NCBI GenBank assembly: GCA_910576935.1
Contig: CAJTKG010000018.1
Coordinates: forward strand, 1 to 54,207
Direction of reading: 5' to 3'
Source: an uncultured Muribaculaceae bacterium
Lineage (GTDB): Bacteria > Bacteroidota > Bacteroidia > Bacteroidales > Muribaculaceae
DNA: 54,207 nt
Numbering within the stretch: the stretch's first letter is position 1; every line of letters begins with the position of its first letter. Positions 1-6,830 of the stretch are shown one piece after another. A program made the position numbers and the translations under genes. The notes under the pieces are model-generated. The model saw nothing but the letters and a program-made list of their open reading frames with translations, did not search any database and was not told where the DNA came from.

Positions 1-303
1 CACGACCACGGATTGCTCCAGTTCAGTAAATCTGTTGTACGACACAACCTTGGGGAACAGATGTCGGTATCTGACACAAATCTCGTTAAGATAGAAGTGC
101 TTCAGACATTTATGATTGGGACTGTGGAACATTATCATGATCAGGATGATTTCTGCCTGAGAAAGACGTCCGTCACGGTGATATGCCCGCTTTTTGTCCT
201 TGCGGCATTCATCAAGCCCTCTGCGGCGGAGCATTGCATTAAAAACTTTGCAGAACTCGTCTGCCATTACAAAAATTTCAGTAATTTTGTCCTCGGTGAG
301 CAT
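1..303 (-). CDS. IS982-family transposase, N-terminal part (runs off window)
   Basis: Reading the minus strand from the ATG at 303 gives 101 codons without a stop to the window edge. The product begins MLTEDKITEIFVMADEF and continues with an H-S-P-N-H-K-C-L-K-H-F-Y stretch and LFPKVVSYNRFTELE. This is the typical N-terminal region of Bacteroidetes IS982-family transposases, which cut and paste DNA with a DDE nuclease domain; that domain lies beyond the edge. Whether the full gene is intact cannot be seen. It points away from the capsule operon and is separated from it by a strong terminator. A + strand ORF over the same bases is its shadow. Confidence 0.8.
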   Translation of the reverse strand, partial: MLTEDKITEIFVMADEFCKVFNAMLRRRGLDECRKDKKRAYHRDGRLSQAEIILIMIMFHSPNHKCLKHFYLNEICVRYRHLFPKVVSYNRFTELEQSVVV

Positions 304-405
304 AGTGATAAGAGTATTTGTTTGAAATTTAGCACTTTAAATTTAATACTTTTATCGCTAACCACCAATTTTTCAACTACTTAATTTTCGTCGAACTCAC
401 GTTAA
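1..405 (-). mobile_element. Partial IS982-like insertion sequence (one end)
   Basis: The element comprises the transposase start plus about 100 bp of AT-rich upstream DNA (304-405). The outer end is placed near the GTGAGTTCGACG motif (minus strand, around 390-405) because coding and compositional signals stop there. The exact terminal inverted repeat cannot be fixed without the other end of the element. Confidence 0.5.
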
Positions 406-427
406 TTAGGTAAATATACACAAGAAA

Positions 428-467
428 AACAAAGAGCCGATTCCAGTCGTGGAGTCGGCTCTTTGTT
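428..467. terminator. Strong bidirectional intrinsic terminator
   Basis: A 13-bp perfect stem pairs AACAAAGAGCCGA (428-440) with its reverse complement (455-467) around a 14-nt loop. It is flanked by A-rich sequence on the left and T-rich sequence on the right, so U-tracts exist on both strands. It separates the IS transposase from the invertible promoter and would stop transcription leaving the promoter in the inverted orientation. Confidence 0.85.
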
Positions 468-663
468 TTTTGGGGCTGTTTGATGAGATTCAATGGCCGT
501 GGAATCACAATCTCTTTATAAGAGATTGTGATTCGCGTAACATTCATTAATAGTGACAATTACATTGAGATGCGCAAATCGCTTAGTCATATAAGCACTA
601 TATATAATACCTATTTTTTGCCTCGATAATCGTCTGTTGAAAAATACTTAACCACCAAATATT

Positions 664-695
664 TTTGCAGATACCGCAACATTTTTGTAAATTTG
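664..695 (+). promoter_or_regulatory. Capsule operon A promoter, ON orientation
   Basis: A TTTG -33 element lies at 664-667 and a TAAATTTG -7 element (consensus TAnnTTTG) at 688-695, separated by 20 nt. Transcription should begin near 702, about 53 nt before the upxY start codon. The promoter lies wholly inside the invertible segment, so it can be reversed. Spacing and sequence match the operon B promoter at 53796-53827. Confidence 0.85.
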
Positions 696-710
696 CGCCA
701 ATAAAAAGTA

Positions 711-725
711 TCTCTTATAAAGAGA
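711..725 (+). promoter_or_regulatory. Leader hairpin TCTCTTATAAAGAGA at start of operon A transcript
   Basis: A 6-bp stem with a 3-nt loop lies 15 nt downstream of the -7 element, near the very start of the predicted RNA. The same hairpin, with one base changed, lies at exactly the same distance from the operon B promoter. It overlaps the right inverted repeat. It could be a recombinase core, a UpxY loading element or both; the sequence alone does not decide. Confidence 0.55.
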
Positions 726-754
726 TTGTGATTATATCGCAAAACGACTCTAAT

Positions 755-1351
755 ATGAGCGGCGTAACATTTTCTGAAAGCGTTGCGGCAGTGCCCTCGG
801 GCGTTGACGACGCCGTAGGCATAAGCGGTAGCAAGTGGTACGTAGCCATCGTAGGCAACAATCGCGAGAGATCTGTGGCACAAAAACTTGAAGCTATGGG
901 ATTTGAAAGTTTTGTTGCTTCGCAAGAAGAGCTGCGGGTTTGGAAAAACGGACGTCGCAAAACTGTCGACCGAGTTTTGCTTGCAGCTATCGTATTTGTG
1001 CGTTGTACGGAATCTGAACGTCGTCGCATAATAGTCAACCTTCCGTATATAAATCGTTTTATGACCGATCGCGCCGCAAGGTCTGACGGTTCTCTAAACC
1101 GTCATGTTGCCGTCGTGCCTGACTCGCAGATGGACGCTCTACGCTTTATGCTCGGTCGGTCCGATGATCCCGTAATATTTAGTGACAATTATGTAAAAGG
1201 GCGTAGCGTCAAGGTTATACGCGGTAATTTACGCGGTCTAATTGGCGAGATTGTCGACCTTGCCGACGGACAAAGCGAACTTGTAATTGTGATCAATGCT
1301 CTTGGGTGTGCCAAGGTCCATATCAATCCGATAGATGTCGAATGTATCTGA
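755..1351 (+). CDS. upxY: UpxY-family transcription antiterminator (operon A)
   Basis: A 198-residue NusG paralogue. The NGN domain spans about residues 28-135 (KWYVAIVGNNRERSVAQKLE at its start) and the KOW motif about 148-198 (VKVIRGNLRGLIGEIV). In Bacteroides the first gene of each capsule locus encodes such a protein, which lets RNA polymerase read through the long operon by acting on its own leader. I chose the ATG at 755 because the upstream in-frame codons lie in the promoter and before the predicted start of transcription. The gene follows the invertible promoter directly and overlaps the next gene by 17 nt. It is shorter than the operon B homologue, which has an extra C-terminal domain. 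Confidence 0.9.
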   Translation: MSGVTFSESVAAVPSGVDDAVGISGSKWYVAIVGNNRERSVAQKLEAMGFESFVASQEELRVWKNGRRKTVDRVLLAAIVFVRCTESERRRIIVNLPYINRFMTDRAARSDGSLNRHVAVVPDSQMDALRFMLGRSDDPVIFSDNYVKGRSVKVIRGNLRGLIGEIVDLADGQSELVIVINALGCAKVHINPIDVECI

Positions 1352-2120
1352 CATACAAGATTCGGTGGCTTCAGCGACAATATCGTTCAGGCGTTTTGAC
1401 TGCATAGATGTTGCTCAGATCGATTCGCTTGACGGGCTAATTGCTCTTTCGCAGATTTATCAATATAGAGGAGAGTGCGCCGCTATTTCCGGCAACTGCG
1501 AAATCATCGATGAAACCGCGTTATGCGGAATCCGTATAAGCGCTGTCGCCGACCATATCTGTCGGCTTTATAATACATTGCGAGACGTGTCGTCGTGTGT
1601 CAGGGCACTTGCGCAACTGCGCGCCATTGAGTATGGCTACGATCTTGACAGGCTCGAACCTTTTGTCGATCGCCACGCGGCTCTATTGCGTCGTCCGGTA
1701 TCTCTGACCGATGCCGACCGGCTTATGCTTGCAATTATCCAAGGTGATGATAATGCCGCTATTGGTCGCCTCGCAGAGATATGTATGCGCCGACGACCTG
1801 ACGCGGCGCTTGCGTCTGCACTCCTGACGGCTGCCGCCATTTTGCCCGATAGTATACGACTTGATGCTGTTATCGAGTGGTTTGACCGTGAAGTAAGCCG
1901 GCTCATGCGCTTGCAACGCCCGGTTGTGGAAACCGACGACTTACAGGCGGTTGGTCTTGCGCCGATGATCTGGAGCATACTGCCGGCTATGCGACCGAGT
2001 GTCGAGGCGCTTGCCACGCTCACTCCGCATCCCGGCCTTATGGTAGCCGACATGTCTATTGCCCGATTGAAGGCTTTCCTTGTTTATGATTCACTTCTCG
2101 CTGCTATCTCGGCGGCATAA
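1335..2120 (+). CDS. Unknown helical protein in the upxZ position
   Basis: A 261-residue protein with no family I recognise. It looks all-helical, rich in Leu, Ala, Arg and Asp, with no signal peptide or membrane segment, so probably cytoplasmic. It starts inside the end of upxY (17-nt overlap), implying translational coupling. In B. fragilis the second gene of capsule operons is upxZ, whose product of about 160 residues inhibits foreign UpxY proteins. Position suggests a similar regulatory role, but the length and sequence do not obviously match. It could also be a partner needed by this UpxY, since the operon B UpxY carries a helical extension of its own. Confidence 0.6.
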   Translation: MSNVSDIQDSVASATISFRRFDCIDVAQIDSLDGLIALSQIYQYRGECAAISGNCEIIDETALCGIRISAVADHICRLYNTLRDVSSCVRALAQLRAIEYGYDLDRLEPFVDRHAALLRRPVSLTDADRLMLAIIQGDDNAAIGRLAEICMRRRPDAALASALLTAAAILPDSIRLDAVIEWFDREVSRLMRLQRPVVETDDLQAVGLAPMIWSILPAMRPSVEALATLTPHPGLMVADMSIARLKAFLVYDSLLAAISAA

Positions 2121-2155
2121 TTCCGCTACGAATACCCCAAAACTAAAAACTATAT

Positions 2156-3130
2156 ATGAAACCAACAGTATTAGTTACAGGCGGAGCCGGTTTTATCGGC
2201 TCAAACCTCTGTGAACATCTGCTTGAGTCGGGCTACCGTGTGCGCTGTCTCGACAACTTTGCCACGGGCCACTGGGAGAATATAATCCCCCTGATCGAGC
2301 GCTATGGCACGCAGTTTGACATGCAGGTCGGAGACATACGCGATGCCGAGGCATGCCGCAAGGCAGTCGACGGTGTCGACACCGTCTTTCATGAGGCCGC
2401 GCTCGGTTCGGTGCCCCGTTCGATCAAAGATCCGGCCACAACCAACGATGTCAACATAGGCGGCTTTCTCAACATGCTCATCGCCGCGCGCGACGCCGGC
2501 GTCCGCCGCTTCATCTTCGCCGCCTCGTCAAGCACCTACGGCGACAGCGCCTCGCTGCCCAAGGTCGAAGACGTCATCGGGCGACCACTCTCGCCATATG
2601 CCATCACCAAGTATGTCGACGAACTCTATGCCGATGTCTTTGCCCGTACCTACGGCATCGAGTACATAGGGCTGCGTTATTTCAACGTCTTCGGTCGCCG
2701 GCAAGACCCCAACGGAGCCTATGCCGCAGTCATCCCCCTGTTTGTCAAGAAATTCATGGCCCACGAAGCTCCCAACATCAACGGTGACGGCGAGTATAGC
2801 CGTGACTTCACATACATTGACAACGTCATCGAGATGAATATGCGCGCCATGACAACCACCAATCCCGAGGCAGTCAATCAGATCTACAACACGGCATTCG
2901 GCGAGCGTACGACGCTCAACCAGCTTGTCGGCTATCTCAAAGAATACCTCTCGGCCTACGACTCCGCCATCGCCGCCGTCGAACCTACCCACGGCCCCAA
3001 CCGCGCCGGTGACATCCCCCATAGCCTTGCCTCGATCGACAAAGCCCGACGTCTGCTTGGCTACGACCCTCAGTATTCGATGCAGCAGGGCCTCAGACAC
3101 GCCTGCGAATGGTATTGGAAAAACCTTTAA
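2156..3130 (+). CDS. wbpP: UDP-N-acetylglucosamine 4-epimerase (WbpP/TviC type)
   Basis: A 324-residue extended short-chain dehydrogenase. The NAD-binding motif TGGAGFIG is at residues 8-15, catalytic SSST at 124-127 and YAITK (Y148, K152) completes the active site. The HEAALGSVPRS segment is typical of the WbpP/TviC group, which interconverts UDP-GlcNAc and UDP-GalNAc. The following gene is a WbpO/TviB-type dehydrogenase, so the pair probably makes UDP-GalNAcA. The gene is GC-rich, unlike the AT-rich core that starts after wbpO. Specificity could differ (for example acting on the acid form as TviC does), but the fold and family are clear. Confidence 0.85.
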   Translation: MKPTVLVTGGAGFIGSNLCEHLLESGYRVRCLDNFATGHWENIIPLIERYGTQFDMQVGDIRDAEACRKAVDGVDTVFHEAALGSVPRSIKDPATTNDVNIGGFLNMLIAARDAGVRRFIFAASSSTYGDSASLPKVEDVIGRPLSPYAITKYVDELYADVFARTYGIEYIGLRYFNVFGRRQDPNGAYAAVIPLFVKKFMAHEAPNINGDGEYSRDFTYIDNVIEMNMRAMTTTNPEAVNQIYNTAFGERTTLNQLVGYLKEYLSAYDSAIAAVEPTHGPNRAGDIPHSLASIDKARRLLGYDPQYSMQQGLRHACEWYWKNL

Positions 3131-3146
3131 TAAAAAATAAACAGCA

Positions 3147-4421
3147 ATGGAAAAAGACATCAAAATCTGTGTCATCGGACTCGGCTATGTAGGCCTTCCG
3201 CTTGCACGACTATTCTCTACAAAATATCCGACAGTCGGCTTCGACATGAATGCCCGCCGCTGCGAGGCTCTGATGGCCGGCCATGACGCCACCCTCGAAG
3301 TCAGCGACGAACTGCTTCAGGACGCCATCAAAAATCACGGTCTGGTCTGCACCTCCGACATCGAAGCTATTCGCGACTGCAACTTCTATGTCGTTGCCGT
3401 GCCCACTCCCGTCGACGAAAACAACAATCCCGACCTCACACCCCTCTATGGCGCCAGCGAAACCGTCGGTAAAGTCATCGCTCCGGGCGACATCGTCGTC
3501 TACGAATCGACCGTCTACCCCGGTGTCACCGAAGACGAGTGCATTCCCGTGGTCGAAAAAGTCAGCGGACTTAAATTCAACAAAGACTTCTATGCCGGCT
3601 ACTCTCCCGAGCGCATCAATCCCGGCGACAAACTCCACACTGTCGAGAAAATCAAAAAAGTCACCTCAGGCTCTACCCCCGAGATCGGCCGTCTCGTCAA
3701 CGAGGTCTACTCGTCGGTGATCACCGCCGGCACCCACCTCGCACCCACCATCAAGGTCGCCGAAGCCGCCAAGGTCATCGAGAACAGCCAGCGCGACATC
3801 AACATCGCCTTTGTCAACGAGCTATCCAAGATATTCACCCTCATGGGCATCGACACCACCGATGTGCTCGAGGCAGCCTCGACCAAATGGAACTTCTTGC
3901 CCTTCAAGCCCGGTCTTGTCGGCGGCCACTGCATCGGCGTCGATCCCTATTATCTGGCCCAATGCGCCCAGCGCTACGGCTACAACCCCGAGATCATCCT
4001 CGCCGGTCGCCGCATGAACGACGGCATGGGCGCATATGTTGCCGACCGTGTCATCAAGTTGATGCTCAAGAAAGGCATCCAGGTGCTCGGCAGCCACATC
4101 CTCGTGCTTGGTTTCACATTCAAAGAAAACTGTCCCGACGTGCGCAACACCAAAGTCGTCGATATCGTCAAAGCTCTCAAAGAGTATAACCTCGACATCA
4201 CCATCTACGACCCCTGGGCCAACCCCGCCGCCGTCGAGCGCGAGTACGGCCTCACCGTAGTCAACACCCTGCCCGAAGGCCAACAGTTTGACGCCGCCAT
4301 CGCCGCCGTCGCACACCGCGAGTTCGACGGTCTCGACATCACCTCTGTGCTCAAACCCCTCCACGTCATCTTCGACGTCAAATCAACCCGCCCCCGCCCC
4401 GAAATCGACGGCAGATTGTAA
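3147..4421 (+). CDS. wbpO: UDP-N-acetyl-hexosamine 6-dehydrogenase (WbpO/TviB type)
   Basis: A 424-residue nucleotide-sugar dehydrogenase that oxidises C6 to a carboxylate with two NAD+. The Rossmann motif GLGYVG is at residues 11-16, the YSPERINPGD signature near 152-161, and the catalytic cysteine is C262 in GGHCIGVDPYYL. That signature separates the UDP-HexNAc group from UDP-glucose dehydrogenases; the operon B enzyme at 32448-33767 has GYGGYCLPKD instead. Next to wbpP it should supply UDP-GalNAcA (or UDP-GlcNAcA) for capsule A. Sixteen bases separate the two genes, so they form one transcription unit. Confidence 0.85.
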   Translation: MEKDIKICVIGLGYVGLPLARLFSTKYPTVGFDMNARRCEALMAGHDATLEVSDELLQDAIKNHGLVCTSDIEAIRDCNFYVVAVPTPVDENNNPDLTPLYGASETVGKVIAPGDIVVYESTVYPGVTEDECIPVVEKVSGLKFNKDFYAGYSPERINPGDKLHTVEKIKKVTSGSTPEIGRLVNEVYSSVITAGTHLAPTIKVAEAAKVIENSQRDINIAFVNELSKIFTLMGIDTTDVLEAASTKWNFLPFKPGLVGGHCIGVDPYYLAQCAQRYGYNPEIILAGRRMNDGMGAYVADRVIKLMLKKGIQVLGSHILVLGFTFKENCPDVRNTKVVDIVKALKEYNLDITIYDPWANPAAVEREYGLTVVNTLPEGQQFDAAIAAVAHREFDGLDITSVLKPLHVIFDVKSTRPRPEIDGRL

Positions 4422-4430
4422 AAAATTACA

Positions 4431-4466
4431 GCACATCCCCTCTTTAATGATTAAGACGGGATGTGC
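4431..4466 (+). terminator. Hairpin at the wbpO / acyltransferase junction
   Basis: A 9-bp stem pairs GCACATCCC (4431-4439) with GGGATGTGC (4458-4466), followed by TTCCTTC, a weak U-tract. It is a possible attenuator or processing site inside the operon rather than a full terminator. It sits where base composition drops sharply. Confidence 0.45.
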
Positions 4467-4480
4467 TTCCTTCATAAATT

Positions 4481-5599
4481 ATGATTGAACAAGTCAAAAA
4501 TCATACAGCATTAAATACGTTATTATATACAGAATATAATGGCAAACAGATGCTTAAGGACGTTGTTGTTCTAAGACTAACTCTTATATTTCTATTGGTA
4601 TGGACTCATGTTTTTGCTCCTTTCAATGGATCATGGACCCCAATTGAAGGCGTAAATCTTACATATCCAAAATGGATAGTCCAAAGTATTTCAGCAGCAA
4701 GAATGCCGGGACTTGTGTTCATTTCCGGCTATCTCTTGGGTTATACTTCACTCCGAAAAAACAACGCTCTTAGTTTTTCTTCAATGGTATTGAAAAAAAT
4801 AAGGAGATTGATAGTCCCATGTTTGTTTTTTTCTACTATTTATTATGTTTTGTTTTTTGATTTGAATGCCGATTGGAAAAGTATTCTATCAACCATAGTA
4901 AACGGGTCAGGACATCTTTGGTTTCTACCAATGCTTTTTTGGTGTTTTTGCGGAGTTTGGATTGTAGAACGGTTCAATATAGACTATCGATTAGTTTTCT
5001 TTATAGCAATCTGTCTCTCGTTACTCCCCGGATTCAATCTGCCATTCCGTCTATCCAAATCCTTTCAATTCTTTATCTTCTTTTATATAGGATTTGCAAT
5101 GCAACGCTCATATATTAAAATAAAACAGCCTCAATTTGCATTAATACCGTTGCTTATAATCATTTATATGGGTGTCTTTATATGGAATTATAAGTATCCT
5201 GTTAATTCGATTGTTGAACCCTGGGTAGACAATTCCATGGCAAATGAGATCGGAAGAGGGGAGCTGTTGTTAATAAAAATATTACAGTATGGTTTCACCA
5301 ACCTTGTAAAGTTATCATTGGGAATTACAGGCGTTTTGATTATATATCTTGTCGCACACATGATTATAATCCCTAAATACTCAATTCCTGCCATACTTAC
5401 TATGCTTTCAAGTTATTGCTATGGAGTATATATATATCATCAGTTCATATTACGTGGACTTTATTACTACACGCCATTACCCCAAATGATACCTGAAACA
5501 GTTATAGTCTGGTGCGTTTTACCTCTGACTATAATATTGTCATTATCATTTACTCATCTAACATTGAAAACAAAAATTGGTAAGAATCTCATAGGCTGA
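4481..5599 (+). CDS. Membrane O-acyltransferase, acyltransferase-3 family
   Basis: A 372-residue protein with about ten hydrophobic segments. The first membrane helix carries a histidine (LLVWTHVFAPF), and GHLWFLPMLFWCF is the loop and helix typical of this family. These inner-membrane enzymes acetylate or otherwise acylate sugars of capsule and O-antigen repeat units from acyl-CoA. It is the first gene of the AT-rich core of operon A and is followed by a hexapeptide-repeat acetyltransferase, so two different decorations are likely. A decayed relative of its C-terminus lies at 6222-6592. Confidence 0.75.
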   Translation: MIEQVKNHTALNTLLYTEYNGKQMLKDVVVLRLTLIFLLVWTHVFAPFNGSWTPIEGVNLTYPKWIVQSISAARMPGLVFISGYLLGYTSLRKNNALSFSSMVLKKIRRLIVPCLFFSTIYYVLFFDLNADWKSILSTIVNGSGHLWFLPMLFWCFCGVWIVERFNIDYRLVFFIAICLSLLPGFNLPFRLSKSFQFFIFFYIGFAMQRSYIKIKQPQFALIPLLIIIYMGVFIWNYKYPVNSIVEPWVDNSMANEIGRGELLLIKILQYGFTNLVKLSLGITGVLIIYLVAHMIIIPKYSIPAILTMLSSYCYGVYIYHQFILRGLYYYTPLPQMIPETVIVWCVLPLTIILSLSFTHLTLKTKIGKNLIG

Positions 5600-5633
5600 T
5601 AATACCTTGGTTGTTTTCTTATATTAACTGACC

Positions 5634-6146
5634 ATGAATCCGTTTAAACTAATTTCGCAGTTTTATTGGCTACGTATTGCTTCTCCAGAGAAATACGCAC
5701 AACATATAGGTGTGAATATTGGCACTAATAATCTTATAGGTAAGAAGCATTGGTCGTCAGAACCATATCTTATAACCGTCGGCAGTAACTGTCAACTTAC
5801 AAGTTGTCAGATATTCACTCATGGTGGCGGGAATGCAGTGCGTAGAACACATCCTGATTTTGACGTGTTCGGTAAAGTCGTTATAGGTGATTATGTCTAT
5901 ATAGGTGCATCTGCGTTGATAATGCCCGGAGTTACAATTGGCGATGGAGCATTAGTCGCAGCGGGATCTGTTGTGACAAAATCAGTACCTGCCGGGATGG
6001 TTGTAGCCGGTAATCCCGCAAGAATCCTTTGCTCGGTCGAAGATTATTATGAGCGAAACAAACAGTATGATCTCCATTCGAAAGGCAGGCATGATAAAAA
6101 AACATTCCTTTTAAGCCTCTCTGACGATAAGTTTATAAAGAAATAA
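5634..6146 (+). CDS. Hexapeptide-repeat (LbH) O-acetyltransferase
   Basis: A 170-residue left-handed beta-helix acetyltransferase. Isoleucine/valine-rich hexapeptide turns are clear at about residues 80-120 (VVIGDYVYIGASALIMPGVTIGDGALVAAGSVV), followed by the usual cap VPAGMVVAGNPARIL. The conserved histidine is probably in the QIFTHGGG segment near residue 63. Such enzymes transfer acetyl from acetyl-CoA to a sugar hydroxyl or amine in the cytoplasm. It resembles the operon B gene at 41756-42298 in its N-terminal KYAQHIGVNI pattern. The sugar acceptor cannot be told. Confidence 0.8.
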   Translation: MNPFKLISQFYWLRIASPEKYAQHIGVNIGTNNLIGKKHWSSEPYLITVGSNCQLTSCQIFTHGGGNAVRRTHPDFDVFGKVVIGDYVYIGASALIMPGVTIGDGALVAAGSVVTKSVPAGMVVAGNPARILCSVEDYYERNKQYDLHSKGRHDKKTFLLSLSDDKFIKK

Positions 6147-6160
6147 ATAGATAGAATGTG

Positions 6161-6265
6161 ATGAAGCCTATTGTAATCGGATACAATCATTATAATACCT
6201 TAATTGGTAGAATCTTTTTAGATAACCTTAAAATTAGAGATTATTCTATGCATCATAAAGTATAG
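6161..6265 (+). pseudogene. Possible relic of a gene start (MKPIVIGYNHYNTL...), ATP-grasp-like
   Basis: A 34-codon stretch starts MKPIVIGYNHYNTLIGR and then stops. The G-x-N-H-x-N-T-L pattern recalls the N-terminus of ATP-grasp proteins found in capsule loci, but nothing of the rest of such an enzyme follows. It looks like the surviving 5' end of a deleted gene fused to other debris. Recognition is tentative. Confidence 0.3.
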
Positions 6266-6592
6266 ATTAATCTATTATGATTTCCAATATAAAAATTTAC
6301 TAACGGTGTTGTTAAGATTGATAATAGGTATAACCGGCAGTATATCAATGTTTGTAGCATGTAATAAATTAAGAAATAATAAGGCGCTTGTTTTAATAGG
6401 GACGTGGGGAGGTTTTTGGGCGTTTATCTGGTGCATCAGTTTATAATTAAATGGTGTTATTATAAAACTGATATATTTTGCAGCTTTAATCCGGTAATAA
6501 TACCATTTATAGTTTTATTGATTACATTGGTTTTATCATATCTTATCTGTCTGATTCTATTGAAATTTAATATAACCAAAAATTTGATTTGA
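6222..6592 (+). pseudogene. Frameshifted C-terminal remnant of an acyltransferase-3 gene
   Basis: One frame from 6222 to about 6404 reads NLLTVLLRLIIGITGSISMF and onward. A second frame from about 6404 to 6592 then reads GRFLGVYLVHQFIIKW and ends LKFNITKNLI. Together they parallel the end of the intact acyltransferase at 4481-5599 (LVKLSLGITG ... YGVYIYHQFI ... TKIGKNLIG). The frame changes in a G-rich stretch near 6404-6412, and the first two-thirds of the gene is missing. It is a decayed second acyltransferase. Confidence 0.65.
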
Positions 6593-6830
6593 AACGGGGC
6601 ACAATATTTGATCAGATTTTAAGATACTTGTCTGACGTTTTATTAGAAAAATGGGAAGGCTTTTCAGTATTTTTCTGAAATATAATATTAAACCAAATTG
6701 TGGCTGTAATGCCTTGAATAAATGTTCCAAAATTATAAAAGGAAGTCGAGTGGAATATGAATTTTGGCATTGGTAAATTATAAATAAGAATAGACTAATC
6801 GATTTAATAGCTGTTGTCCGATAATTAAAA
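6593..6830. other. AT-rich debris between pseudogene and flippase gene
   Basis: This stretch has no convincing gene. A 42-codon reading frame starts at 6651 but resembles nothing I know. Together with the relics to its left it forms about 680 bp of decayed sequence between the acetyltransferase and the flippase. Confidence 0.4.

Larger units (their letters stand above)
503..733. repeat. Invertible promoter segment bounded by 24-bp perfect inverted repeats
   Basis: Bases 503-526 (beginning AATCACAATC, ending AAGAGAT) are repeated as a perfect reverse complement at 710-733, with 183 bp between. The enclosed segment carries one Bacteroides-type promoter pointing right toward upxY. Repeat length, spacing and position upstream of a upxY gene match the phase-variable capsule promoters of Bacteroides fragilis, which are flipped by a serine recombinase acting in trans. 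No recombinase gene is seen in this window. The left repeat is embedded in a larger palindrome (502-534). Confidence 0.85.

Noticed and set aside
665..754. Longer start for operon A UpxY at 665
   Set aside because: These codons overlap the -33 and -7 elements and lie before the predicted start of transcription; translation from 755 begins just ahead of the NGN domain.
2528..3175. Large minus-strand ORF opposite wbpP
   Set aside because: Shadow ORF caused by high GC and codon bias; the + strand has a complete epimerase.
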